From positions 23,193,919 through 23,257,918 of the forward strand of contig NC_047062.1 of NCBI RefSeq assembly GCF_902459465.1: DNA of 64,000 nt, given 5' to 3'. This DNA is from Asterias rubens. Its lineage: Eukaryota > Echinodermata > Asteroidea > Forcipulatida > Asteriidae. The notes under the pieces are model-generated. The model had not been told where the DNA came from, searched no databases, and was given only the letters and a program-made list of their open reading frames with translations. The translations under genes were made by a program, and so were the position numbers. This document shows positions 23,575 through 35,768 of the stretch, one piece after another; positions within the stretch are counted from its first letter, which is position 1; every line of letters starts with the position of its first letter.

Positions 23575-24600
23575 TTATATAACACCCAAGCAGATCCTTG
23601 CCATTTGATTGGAGGATTGTCCGTCACGTGATAGCAAATAAAAGTACCATTGCACGCTGAGTCACTCGCCGTGCTTTTTCGTTCCATCCGAAAAGTACCA
23701 TTGCACGCTGGCACGCTGCCAGCGTGCAATGGTACTTTTCGGATGGAACGAAAAAGCTGAGTAAAAACATCACTGCGTGCGCGTGTCTTTGGTAACGCAG
23801 CAGGTGTTACTGCAAGAAAGCATAGTAAAATTACTAGCATTCGGCTTCTACAGTTGAAATTGTTTGTTTTGGAAGTTGTTTCTTTCAATCAAAATGACAA
23901 AGTTCTACTTGGATGTTATATAAAACAAATAATGAATGTTTTTCATTCGTGCAATGGTGCGAATATGTTCATTCGTTGAAAGCTGGAATGTTCCATTCAA
24001 CTCGGCTCCGCCTCGTTGAATAGAACATTCCATCTTTCAACTCATGAACATATTCGCACCATTGCACTCATAAACATTCATTATGTGTATATTATATAAC
24101 ACCCAAGCAGATCCTTGCCATTTGATTGGAGGATTGTCCGTCACGTGATAGCAAATAAAAGTACCATTGCACGCTGAGTCACTCGCCGTGCTTTTTCGTT
24201 CCATCCGAAAAGTACCATTGCACGCTGGCAGCGTGCAATGGTACTTTTCGGATGGAACGAAAAAGCTGAGTAAAACATCACTGCGTGCGCGTGTCTTTGG
24301 TAACGCAGCAGGTGTTACTGCAAGAAGGCATAGTAAAATTACTAGCATTCGGCTTCTACAGTTGAAATTGTTTGTTTTGAAAGTTGTATCTTTCAATGAA
24401 AATGACAAAGTTCTACTTGGATGTTATATAAAACAAATAATGAATGTTTTTCATTCGTGCAATGGTGCGAATATGTTCATTCGTTGAAAGCTGGAATGTT
24501 CCATTCAACTCGGCTCCGCCTCGTTGAATAGAACATTCCATCTTTCAACTCATGAACATATTCGCACCATTGCACTCATAAAAATTCATTATGTGTATAC
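23575..24600. repeat. 517-bp tandem duplication of a unit with two long hairpins
   Basis: AACACCCAAGCAGATCCTTG starts copies at 23581 and 24098. Each copy holds a near-perfect palindrome around CCATTGCACGCTGGCAGCGT (centres near 23714 and 24228). Each also holds a second hairpin, whose arms GTGCAATGGTGCGAATATGT and the inverse enclose a loop around CTCGGCTCCGCCTCG. Copy 1 has 9 extra bases at the first hairpin centre. Open frames on both strands here are by-products of the symmetry. Confidence 0.9.
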
Positions 24601-27600
24601 TATCACAGACAATAACAGTAACAACCTCCTAGCCAAAACCCCCAAATTCACCTTAAGAGATATTTTTATAAATTGGAGAGATTTCTTCCTTTAATCATAA
24701 ATATCTGACCCACTGCTCTAAATATTTGTCACTGCAATATAGAACCACAGAACTATGTTAATTTATGTTTGACTCTGTTATAAATACGCCAAAATTTAAC
24801 AAATGTATACATTTCTTGTGATCTGTTTTTGAGTATTGTGAAACCGAGATGTGAATGGAATAGGAATAGTCTTTCTATAATTTTTGTATCAAATGTTATA
24901 ACAATGTATAGTGGTATAGCCATCCATGGACTTTGTAATATACATCTGAATATGTAAATGTATTAATTTACTGCCTTTTGTGATGAGAAACAGAGCTCAA
25001 TGGCAAATTATTTTGACAATATTATGTGAAAGTGATTATTTTCCTGTAAAAAGTAAAACTTCTCATTCATGTATTAATGGATTAACTTTGTTGGATAGCA
25101 GCACATAGTTGTAAATATATTTTTTTCTCTTTCAAATCTCAATAGATCAGTGCTGAGAGCAATATATCGTATTATTTGGCAGCTGCACAATTTAATTATT
25201 TTAAAAACACATGATGAATTTTAACCTCAGTTTTATTTTTGCCCAATATGATTTTAAAACAACACTTACTTTGTCTTTCTTCCTTACATTTGTAATCAGA
25301 GGTTTTAAACAACAAAACGAAAAGTGGGGGATTTTGCCCCCTCAAAAAAAATCATCTGAGATGACGAACAAAGTTGTATTACATGTATATGTTTTATTGG
25401 AACTAACGTGCCTAGGTACACCTTATAGATTTGATCTCTTTCTGAGCAGTCAGTCAGAGTGCAACAGTAGTCAGCATCATGCACTCATGCAAACCCTGTT
25501 GCTACTTATATTACATGCCCTGTGGAACTCAATTCAAAGAGAGGGTGCAGCATTTTCAGCTCCAAATATTAAACTCGTATTTTAATAACAAAATACCAAG
25601 ATATGGAAAGGTTTGTGGTAACACCATGTAATGATTATCTCTAAATGAGCTGGGGTGGTTCTGAAAAGAACTGTTGGTTTCAACTCGACGTTTCGATCAG
25701 TATGCTCTGATCGTCTTCTGGAGAAAACGTCAAGTTGAAACCAATGTTTCTTTTCAGAACCACCCCAACTCATTAGAGATAGTCATTACATGGTGTTACC
25801 GCAAACCTTTCTATATCGCATTTCCACCATTCCACCATAAGAGTTTGACCATAATCGAAGCATTGCTGCAGTTAAACATGTTGTTCATAGTTGTTATGTG
25901 AGAGAAAAACAAAGCTCATTGAATTCTAAATGGAATGGTTTATTTGATTTATTTGAGTAAGGTTTTGTCTCTTATCGGTTTTAAAGTTAGGATTAGAGGC
26001 AACTTTTCTGCTATGGTAATTGGTTAACAAATCTTCAAATTCAGTGTGGTCTTCTCTTTGTGGAATGGTGTTGTTTAGATTCATAAAATAGATTTATACT
26101 TTAGAATAATGGCTATATGGAACATTCCCTTTTGGAGCTTTGTTTGTTTGTTTGCTTGTTGCTGAACTGAACTTTCAGCTTCAAAAAAGTAACCTAATTA
26201 AGTGTAATCAATGCTCATGTTTACAAGAAGGGAATGCACAATGGTAACAATTAGTTGACAAAGAAAAAGTAACCTTGCAAGGCAGCCATTAGATTTTGTT
26301 TTACTTTGAAACTAACGCGAATGAGTTTCATTCTAGTCATCATCATGTTTTTATAGAAAACGTCAAATAAATGCCCATATTATTACACACTCATAAAAAG
26401 ATATATTGGAAGGCAACTTTTTCTATTGGGCGTAATTTTTTACTTTTGTTTTGAAAATTGAATGTTATCCCAAGCACAAATATTTCTCAAATTGGTAATA
26501 CAAAAATTTGTTTTCCATTACTTTTGATAACTTTTAAATTTGGATGTTACCAATGTGTAAGTCTTTCTTCAGGGAAGTATTACCAGTATGATTATTTCCA
26601 GAATGTTTATTTTGACTGTGTTGGATCAATGTATAAAAACAAACTAAAATGTCAATTTGTTTTTACTTATTCCTCATCCGAACATTGCTTGTACGATGCT
26701 GGTACATGCATAAGTTCCTTGTTTCCGCCTTCAAACACATGCCGTTACCTTGATTTAATAGCATACAAATTTATAATAACTTACGTAATCGGACATAAAT
26801 TTTAAAGAGATTCATTTTAATAAAGATTTGCTCAATCTTGGTTCAGGCTATACATGTTATAACAGAATGCTGTACCAACTTTAATAGTACCTTTCCTTTA
26901 ATCTACTGCACCCATTAAAGTCATGGCCGTTTCTTTTCAATGGGAATCAAGTTACCCTCCAGGTCCTTATGAATGTTTTGGGTTTTTTTCTTCTGGCTTT
27001 TTCATTATTGCACAGACAATTTCCGGTCTGAGCGTCGCCAATTTCCTCTGCTAAAGGAAAGCAAAGGTGTTGACACTGTAATGGGATATTTGCCAGTATA
27101 ATAATTTGAGTCCTGTATGTGTGTGTAGATTTGGCAAGCCTCAAGTTTAGGCGCCTATTTGTTTGCTTCTCCGCTGGACAAACTATTTACCATGAAATCC
27201 ATGCCTATTATATCCTAATTATTTTGTCAACCAGTGACATTTTAGGAGAGTGTTTTACTCAAAGAGTGGAAGCAGGAATGAATTGCAGGATAACATTTTT
27301 GTTTATTTATGGAAAATTAGGATCAACTTCCAATGAACTATTTTCTTGAGCCTTCTTGTGTTAGAAACCCTTTCTGGTAAAACCAGCTTGTTCTAATATC
27401 AGTGCAACCGAACTGAGGCTGGTTGGCCAAAATGGCCTGAACCCAATTTCATTGGAAATTGGAAATATTGCTTAAACAAGTTCAGCACAATTATACAGGA
27501 TTACCAGGAAACCAGCCACATTTAGTACATATCAAATTATATTTGGCTGATATTTTGATTCTGGTAAGCATAATGTTGTTGTGCTTGGCTACTTTTTGTG

Positions 27601-28418
27601 CTTAAGCAGCTCTATGAAATAGGGCCCCGTGTTGGGACGAGTAAACAACATTGCTTAGAATACAAACAAAGGTCACAGAGCCCAGGACATATAGATGATG
27701 GCAGCATGCTTCCCAGGTCTTGTGCTTTCTTGAGGTGGTTTTGCAAGTAAAATTCAGGTAGACAAACTGACCACCCTTTAGCAACTTAAAATCTGGTTAT
27801 TTTCAAACTCCCCGCATCGATTTCTGCTTGCAGGCTTTTCCCTCCCACTTTATGGCGTTTAGTTGCAGAAATACTGTTAAAAGGTGAATAACTTACCCCC
27901 TGTTAAATGTAGCAAGGTGTCAAAAGTAAAAGACTTGGCAGGTCTGTTGCCCTTAAGAAATCGAAGGATCTGGTTGTGTTTATGGGGATGCATGTGAAAT
28001 GCCTATTGGCAGCTGGTGACACTCTAATTGTTGATTTGTATCCAGGTACATGCAATTTCTTTTTGAGGGTAAGGGGTAAAGAAGGATGATCAAATAATGT
28101 AGGATGCATCAAATTTAATTTAAGGGGATTTGTTTGGTTCCATTCAACACTTTAAAAAGGGGGGCTTTCTTTAAGAAATTGATCTAATCATTTAATGTCT
28201 TTTAAACAAAAGAAGTCAGGCCTCACCAAATGTATGTGTGGTCTTTGAATTGTACATACATGTATGTTATGATTATGAACATTCACTTAAAGTATGTATT
28301 TTTTGTGATGAATGTGTGAAGTCATAATAATTTGATAGTCGTTAAAGATGTCTCTTTTCACTTATTGTGTGGAAAATAGTTTGGTGTCTTTAAAGTACAT
28401 TCTTTTTGAAGATACTTG
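24601..28418. other. AT-rich intergenic DNA
   Basis: No gene is supported. It contains the foldback at 25600-25818 and a diverged dispersed repeat ending GCAGCTCTATGAAATAGGGC near 27605-27625. Confidence 0.4.
25600..25818. repeat. Foldback element with GACGTTTCGATCAGTATGCT core
   Basis: Arms of about 75 bp (GATATGGAAAGGTTTGTGGT rightward, mirrored by ACCGCAAACCTTTCTATATC) enclose a second, inner inverted pair, CAACTCGACGTTT / AAACGTCAAGTTG. A fragment with a similar core (CTTGACGTTTCGAACAGTAT) lies at about 57208-57227. Confidence 0.85.
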
Positions 28419-31400
28419 TTTCAGTAGGATTTTTCCAGGATAATTTAACTTACCGAGTTGGTCTAGTGGTAGAACTGTTTGCCTTCGGAGTCGGAGGTCC
28501 CTGGTTCAAATCCCACGTGAGGTCTACAATCTTGTTGTTACAACTTAGATATCAAAATTTGTTGGGGGACAGAAATTTATTAGTAGGATTTTTCCAGGAT
28601 ATGTTAACTGACCGAGTTGGTCTAGTGGTAGAACTGTTTGCCTCCGGAGTCGGAGGTCCCTGGTTCAAATCCCGGGTGAGGTCTTAAATTTTGTTGTTAC
28701 AACTTTGATTTCTAAATTTGTTGAGGGACGGAAATTTATTAGTCGGATTTTTCCAGGATATTTTAACTGACCGAGTTGGTGTAGTGGTAGAACTGTTTGC
28801 CTCTGGAGTCGGAGGTCCCTGGTTCAAATCCCAGGTGAGGTCGACAATTTTGTTGTTACAACTTAGATTTCAAAATTTGTTGGGGGACCGAAATTTATGA
28901 GTAAGATTTTTCCAGGATATTTTAACTGACCGAGTTGGTCTAGTGGTAGAACTGTTTGCCTCCGGAGTCGGAGGTCCCTGCTTCTAATCCTGGGTGAGTT
29001 CTTAAATTATGTTGTTACAACTTCGATTTCTAAATTTGTTGGGGGACGGAAATTTATTAGTAGGATTTTCCAGGATATTTTAACTGACCGAGTTGGTCTA
29101 GTGGTAGAACTGTTTGCCTCCGGAGTCTGAGGTCCCTGGTTCAAATCCTAGGTGAGGTCTACAATTTTGTTATTACAACTTAGATTTCTAAATTTGTTGG
29201 GGACGGAAATTGATTAGTAGGATTTTTCCAAGATTTTTTAACTGACCGAGTTGGTCTAGTGGTAGAACTGTTTGCCTCCGGAGTCGGAGGTCCCTGGTTC
29301 AAATCCCAGGTGAGGTTTGCAATTTTGTTGTTACAACTTAGGTTTCAAAATTTGTTGGGGGACGGAAATTATTAGTAGGATTTTCNNNNNNNNNNNNNNN
29401 NNNNNNNNNNNNNNNNNNNNNNNNNNNNNNNNNNNNNNNNNNNNNNNNNNNNNNNNNNNNNNNNNNNNNNNNNNNNNNNNNNNNNNNNNNNNNNNNNNNN
29501 NNNNNNNNNNNNNNNNNNNNNNNNNNNNNNNNNNNNNNNNNNNNNNNNNNNNNNNNNNNNNNNNNNNNNNNNNNNNNNNNNNNNNNNNNNNNNNNNNNNN
29601 NNNNNNNNNNNNNNNNNNNNNNNNNNNNNNNNNNNNNNNNNNNNNNNNNNNNNNNNNNNNNNNNNNNNNNNNNNNNNNNNNNNNNNNNNNNNNNNNNNNN
29701 NNNNNNNNNNNNNNNNNNNNNNNNNNNNNNNNNNNNNNNNNNNNNNNNNNNNNNNNNNNNNNNNNNNNNNNNNNNNNNNNNNNNNNNNNNNNNNNNNNNN
29801 NNNNNNNNNNNNNNNNNNNNNNNNNNNNNNNNNNNNNNNNNNNNNNNNNNNNNNNNNNNNNNNNNNCAGGATATTTTCTAGTGGTAGAACTGTTTGCCTC
29901 TGGAGTTGGAGGTCCCTGGTTCAAATTCCAGGTGAGGTCTACAATTTTGTTGTTACAACTTAGATTTCAAAACTTGTTGGGGGACGGAAATTTATTAGTA
30001 GGATTTTTCCAGGATATTTTAACTGACCGAGTTGGTCTAGTGGTAGAACTGTTTGCCTCCGGAGTAGGAGGTCCCTGGTTCAAGTCCTGGGTGAGGTCTA
30101 CAATTTTGTTGTTACAACTTAGGTTTCAAAAATTGTTGGGGGACGGAAATTTATTAGTAGGATTTTTCCAGGATATTTTAACTGACCGAGTTGGTCTAGT
30201 GGTGGAACTGTTTGCCTCCGGAGTCTGAGGTCCCTGGTTCAAATCCCAGGTGAGGTCTACAGTTTTGTTGTTACAACTTAGATTTCTAAATTTGTTGGGG
30301 ACGGAAATTTATTAGTAGGATTTTTCCAAGATGTTTTAACTGACCGAGTTGGTCTAGTGGTAGAACTGTTTGCCTCCGGAGTCGGAGGTCCCTGGTTCAA
30401 ATCCCAGGTGAGGTCTGCAATTTTGTTGTTACAACTTAGGTTTCAAAATTTGTTGGGGGACGGAAATTTATTAGTAGGATTTTTCCAGGATATTTTAACT
30501 GACTGAGTTGGTCTAGTGGTAGAACTGTTTGCCTCTGGAGTTGGAGGTCCCTGGTTCAAATCCCAGGTGAGGTCTGCAATTTTGTTGTTACAAGTTAGGT
30601 TTCAAAATTTGTTGGGGGACGGAAATTTATTAGTAGGATTTTTCAAGGATATTTTAACTGACCGAGTTGGTCTAGTGGTAGAACTGTTTGCCTCATGAGT
30701 CGGAGGTTCCCTGGTTCAAATCCCGGGTGAGGTCTCAAATTTTGTTGTTACAACTTAGGTTTCAAAATTGTTGGGGGACGGAAATTTATTAGTAGGATTT
30801 TTCCAGGATATTTTAACTGACCGAGTTGGTCTAGTGGTAGAACTGTTTGCCTCCGGAGTCGGAGGTCCATGGTTAAAATCCTGGTGAGGTCTACAATTTT
30901 GTTGTTACAACTTAGATATCAAAATTTGTTGGGGGACGGAAATTTATTAGTAGGATTTTTCCAGGATATTTTAACTGACCGAGTTGGTCTAGTGGTAGAA
31001 CTGTTTGCCTCCGGAGTCGGAGGTCCCTGGTTCAAATCCCAGGTGAGGTCTACAGTTTTGTTGTTACAACTTAGATTTCTAAATTTGTTGAGGGACGGAA
31101 ATTTATTAGTCGGATTTTTCCAGGATATTTTAACTGATCGTGTTGGTCTAGTGGAAGAAGTGTTTGCCTCTGGAGTTGGAGGTCCCTGGTTCAACTCCCG
31201 GGTGATGTCTACAATTTTGTTGTTACACGTTAGATTTCTAAATTTGTCGAGGGACGGAAATTTATTAGTAGGATTTATCCATGATATTTTAACTGACTGA
31301 GTTGGTCTAGTGGTAGAACTGTTTGCCTCTGGAGTTGGAGGTCCCTGGTTCAAATCCCAGGTGAGGTCTGAAATTTTGTTGTTACAACTTAGGTTTAAAA

Positions 31401-33690
31401 ATTTGTTGGGGGACGGAAATTTATTAGTAGGATTTTTCCAGGATATTTTAACTGACCGAGTTGGTCTAGTGGTAGAACTGTTTGCCTCCGGAGTCGGAGG
31501 TCCCTGGTTCAAATCCCGGGTGAGGTCTCAAATTTTGTTGTTACAACTTAGATATCAAAATTTGTTGAGGGACAGAAATTTATTAGTCGGATTTTTCCAG
31601 GATATTTTAACTGATCGTGTTGGTCTAGTGGTAGAACTGTTTGCCTCCGGAGTCGGAGGTCCCTGGTTCAAATCCCAGGTGAGGTCTGCAATTTTGTTGT
31701 TACAACTTAGATTTCAAAATTTGTTGGGGGACGGAAATTTATTAGTAGGATTTTTCCAGGATATTTTAACTGACCGAGTTGGTCTAGTGGTAGAACTGTT
31801 TGCCTCCGGAGTCGGAGGTCCCTGGTTCAAATCCCAGGTGAGGTCTACAATTTTGTTGTTACAACTTAGATTTATAAATTTGTTGAGGGACGGAAATTTA
31901 TTAGTAGGATTTTTCCAGGATATTTTAACTGACTGGGTTGGTCTAGTGGTAGAACTGTTTGCCTCATGAGTCGGAGGTCCCTGGTTCAAATCCAGGTGAG
32001 GTCTACAATTTTGTTGTTACAACTTAGATTTCTAAATTTGTTGAGGGACGGAAATTTATTAGTCGGATTTTTCCAGGATATTTTAACTGATCGTGTTGGT
32101 CTAGTGGTAGAAGTGTTTGCCTCTGGAGTCGGAGGTCCCTGGTTCAAATCCCAGGTGAGGTCTCAAATTTTGTTGTTACAACTTAGATATCAAAATTTGT
32201 TGAGGGACGGAAATTTATTAGTAGGATTTTTCCAGGATATTTTAACTGACCGAGTTGGTCTAGTGGTAGAACTGTTTGCCTCCGGAGTCGGAGGTCCCTG
32301 GTTCAAATCCCAGGTGAGGTCTGCATTTTGTTGTTACAACTTAGGTTTCAAAATTTGTTGGGGGACGGAAATTTATTAGTAGGATTTTTCCAGGATATTT
32401 TAACTGACCGAGTTGGTCTAGTGGTAGAACTGTTTGCCTCCGGAGTCGGAGGTCCCTGGTTCAAATCCCAGGTGAGGTCTACAATTTTGTTGTTACAACT
32501 TAGATTTCAAAATTTGTTGGGGGACGGAAATTTATTAGTAGGATTTTTCCAGGATATTTTAACTGACCGAGTTGGTCTAGTGGTAGAACTGTTTGCCTCC
32601 GGAGTCGGAGGTCCCTGGTTCAAATCCCTGGGTGAGGTCTACAATTTTGTTGTTACAACTTAGGTTTCAAAAATTGTTGGGGGACGGAAATTTATTAGTA
32701 GGATTTTTCCAGGATATTTTAACTGACCGAGTTGGTCTAGTGGTAGAACTGTTTGCCTCCGGAGTCGGAGGTCCCTGGTTCAAATCCCAGGTGAGGTCTA
32801 CAGTTTTGTTGTTACAACTTAGATTTCTAAATTTGTTGAGGGACGGAAATTTATTAGTAGGATTTATCCATGATATTTTAACTGACCGAGTTGGTCTAGT
32901 GGTAGAACTGTTTGCCTCTGGAGTTGGAGGTCCCTGGTTCAAATCCCAGGTGAGGTCTGAAATTTTGTTGTTACAACTTAGGTTTAAAAATTTGTTGGGG
33001 GACGGAAATTTATTAGTAGGATTTTTCCAGGATATTTTAACTGACTGAGTTGGTCTAGTGGTAGAACTGTTTGCCTCCGGAGTCGGAGGTCCCTGGTTCA
33101 AATCCCGGGTGAGGTCTCAAATTTTGTTGTTACAACTTAGATATCAAAATTTGTTGAGGGACAGAAATTTATTAGTCGGATTTTTCCAGGATATTTTAAC
33201 TGATCGTGTTGGTCTAGTGGAAGAAGTGTTTGCCTCTGGAGTTGGAGGTCCCTGGTTCAAATCCCGGGTGAGGTCTACAATTTTGTTGTTACAACTTAGA
33301 TTTCTAAATTTGTTGAGGGACGGAAATTTATTAGTAGGATTTATCCATGATATTTTAACTGACCGAGTTGGTCTAGTGGTAGAACTGTTCGCCTCTGGAG
33401 TCGGAGGTTCCTGGTTCAAATCCCAGGTGAGGTCTCAAATTTTGTTGTTACAACTTAGATTTCAAAACTTGTTGGGGGACGGAAATTTATTAGTAGGATT
33501 TTTCCAGGATATTTTAACTGACCGAGTTGGTCTAGTGGTAGAACTGTTTGCCTCCGGAGTCGGAGGTCCCTGGTTCAAATCCCAGGTGAGGTCTACAATT
33601 TTGTTGTTACAACTTAGATATCAAAATTTGTTAGGGGACGGAAATTTATTAGTAGGATTTTTCCAGGATATCTCAACTAATCGTGTTGGC
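28419..33690 (+). repeat. Tandem array of 159-bp tRNA-like units (about 30 visible)
   Basis: Units start (ACCGAG or variant) at 28452, 28611, 28770, 28929, 29087 and 29245. After the gap come one truncated unit and 23 more, from 30025 to 33521, spaced 158-160 bp. Each unit holds about 75 bases resembling a tRNA. TGGTCTAGTGG fits the pol III A box (TRGYNNANNNG). GGTTCAAATCC fits the B box about 33 bases later, and GACC/GGTC can close an acceptor-like stem. An anticodon-arm-like hairpin CCTCCG-GAGT-CGGAGG lies between. Five or six bases after the 3' end, nearly every unit has TTTT, a minimal pol III terminator. Most units have one extra C in the T loop (8 nt), so a standard tRNA fold is imperfect. 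The unit at 31932 lacks it. The remaining 80 bases are a conserved AT-rich spacer. Probably a tRNA-derived satellite; transcription is possible but unproven. Confidence 0.9.
29386..29866. other. Assembly gap (481 N)
   Basis: The run of N falls inside the 159-bp array. At the local spacing it would hold about three units if its length is real. The first unit after it is truncated, lacking the AACTGACCGAGTTGG segment. Confidence 0.99.
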
Positions 33691-34211
33691 CTCACAGTGC
33701 ACTAAGCTGCGCTAAGGCTGAGATTTCAAAGTTCAGAGCTGAAGTGTTAGAAATTCTGGGCAAACTTGATGTGTTATCAGAGTTAGTGGTACGTGCAATC
33801 ATGCTAAGTTGGGGATGTATCTAGACATTGGTGAATGGGCTTTAAACTATGGTTCTGACTGGTGCATGCAAAAGATACCTGCATTTTTATAAGCGGAAGG
33901 CTTCCATGTTAGTAAAAAAAGGTTATTTCCTAAATGCTGTATATATATGTCAGCCTTGAAAACTTCAAAAGGACTAGGTACCCGGATAAGTGGCCAAAAC
34001 AGAGGATATAAAGGCTTGGGTTTGTTTTTAACACGCCATATTAGGACTGTTGGAAAGTGAATGTAAAATCATGCAACTTGCAACCACTTTACTACACGGC
34101 AGTTTATATCATCAAACAACATTCTAAAGATACAATGTCATCCATGATGGGAATGTTATTTTCACGGTAGTAGTACCTTTCACAAAGGCACTACTAACTT
34201 GGGACTAGTCC
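33691..34211. other. Intergenic DNA between repeats
   Basis: No gene or recognised element is seen between the tRNA-like array and the TTAA foldback. Confidence 0.4.
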
Positions 34212-34579
34212 TTAAAGGAACACGTTGCCTTGGATCGGTCGTTTGTTATAAAATGCATATGGTTAGAAAGATATTTTAAAAGTAGAATATAATGATCCAC
34301 ACAAGTATGACTCGAAATTGCGTGGTTTTCCTTTTACCTCGTCGACTAACACGGTCGGCCATTTATGGGAGTCAAATTTTTGACTCTGATAAATGACCGA
34401 CAGTGTTAGTTCGCAAAGTTAAAGGAAAACCACGCAATTTCGAGGAAAAGTTGTGTGGATCGTTATATTCTACTTTTAAAATATCTTTCCAACCATATGC
34501 ATTTTATAAAAAACGGTTACAATTTACAAACGCTTTTCAAAGACCAACTCGACTGATCCAAGGCAACGTGTTCCTTTAA
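34212..34579. repeat. 368-bp foldback element flanked by TTAA, copy 2
   Basis: Same ends (TTAAAGGAACACGTTGCC and inverse), same length and same centre as the copy at 3157-3524, with a few substitutions such as GATAAATGACCGACAG on the right arm. Confidence 0.88.
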
Positions 34580-35768
34580 GAAGGATGAGTGACTCGTACT
34601 CGAGATAAGACTAGTCTTTGTGAATTCAACCCCACGACTTTTAAAACACATTTTGGGATTGTTCAGAAGGGAAAAGAAGCCATGTTTCCTGGCAACTTAA
34701 AAGGCATACAGTCTGGTGCAAATTGCAGTCAAACTATGCCAGAAACCCCTGAGCTAGCCTTACTTTTTGGGCTGTTATGGCTCTCTTTTAACAGTGTTCT
34801 CATATATTTATTGACCAAACCAACAGCGGACGAGCCGCCAATTACAGGAAAGGATACCAAAAAAAACAATAAGAAATATTCATATAGCCTATATAAAAAC
34901 AATCTGATATGTACAAAGAACTATGAAGACTGATGTTAAAGAGAGCCGTAACAACAAAACACTGCAAACAAGGTGGGCTAGGCTATACCCCTATCTGAGC
35001 ATGTAGGAAGGAACCTCCATGCCCTGCTGAGCAAGCCCACATACATCTCTCTCATGAAAAGTGCTTTTGGTTCATTTTCCCTCTTGAATAAAGAGAATTC
35101 TCTAGTTTATCTGTTTGGCAAACTGTGTGTGTGTGTGTGTGGGTGTGTCTACCAGTTGAAATGTACTAGTACAAACCAATGAGGATGTCCAAACAAAATG
35201 AGAGCGAAGGGAAGTCCTTGATTTAGCAGGTCAATGTGCGTGTGTGGGAATATGTGAGGGTGGGGAGAGTAGGAGGAAGTGGGAGGCGGGCAGTGTAAAC
35301 AAAAATCTCCATCTTCACAAGAAACTAGGCTCCAAACATCCAGTGTAAAAAACCCATAGTCTTCATTAACACAACAAACACATTCCTGCATTGCAACACA
35401 ATTCCCTTGTTTTCTTCAACCCCTTTATTTTTCATGCAGTATTCGAAGAACAAATATTTGTCCTAGTTATTTTCTGAACTTTGTACAGGTAGGCAAGGTT
35501 TACAGAGCAAACATAGGTTGTGTCTTCGTCGCAATCTCCAGCACCATTCCATCACATAAGAATAAATGATGAAGGTTCCAATGGCCCCGGGGTCTTTCTA
35601 TATATTCAACAAATTGTTTTTTCCCACGTCAGGGCCAAGGAAAACACGGCAAACATGCCTCTGTCATGTTTTCTTTTTAGTGTCCGGGGGATAAAGATGC
35701 TGTATTCAGGACCGAAATGAAAAACGGGCATGAAGTTTGATTCACTGGGCAATTACTGATGAAGCCCC
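34580..35768. other. Intergenic DNA
   Basis: No supported gene. A frame around 34680-34933 could encode one membrane segment (LALLFGLLWLSFNSVLIYLL), but it lacks splice context and similarity. A (GT)n run lies at 35125-35142. Confidence 0.35.

Noticed and set aside
23556-24487. Open frames of 106-123 codons on both strands, present twice
   Set aside because: They arise from the palindromic arms and the 517-bp tandem duplication. The same sequence is open on both strands.
26947-27144. Minus-strand frame with acceptor-like ctttcctttag and donor-like GTAACT
   Set aside because: It is a single isolated 100-bp candidate with no partner exons and no recognisable protein. It was left out of the annotation.
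28452-28527. Calling each array unit a functional tRNA gene
   Set aside because: The acceptor stem pairs only about four bases, the T loop has 8 nt in most units, and no anticodon arm with a normal 7-nt loop can be drawn. So the units are called tRNA-like.
28419-33690. CRISPR-like array
   Set aside because: Units are contiguous near-identical copies without unique spacers, and the host is a eukaryote.
28406-33705. Long open frames on both strands through the 159-bp array (forward type LLVGFFQDILTDRVGLVVEL; reverse type VKISWKNPTNKFPS)
   Set aside because: 159 is a multiple of 3, so any stop-free unit gives an endless frame on either strand. The conserved sequence is explained by pol III-type boxes, and no protein family is resembled.
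34589-34933. 114-codon frame with one hydrophobic segment
   Set aside because: The frame begins without ATG, and its first part reads as repeat-like sequence (ACTCGAGATAAGACTAGTC). There is no family resemblance.
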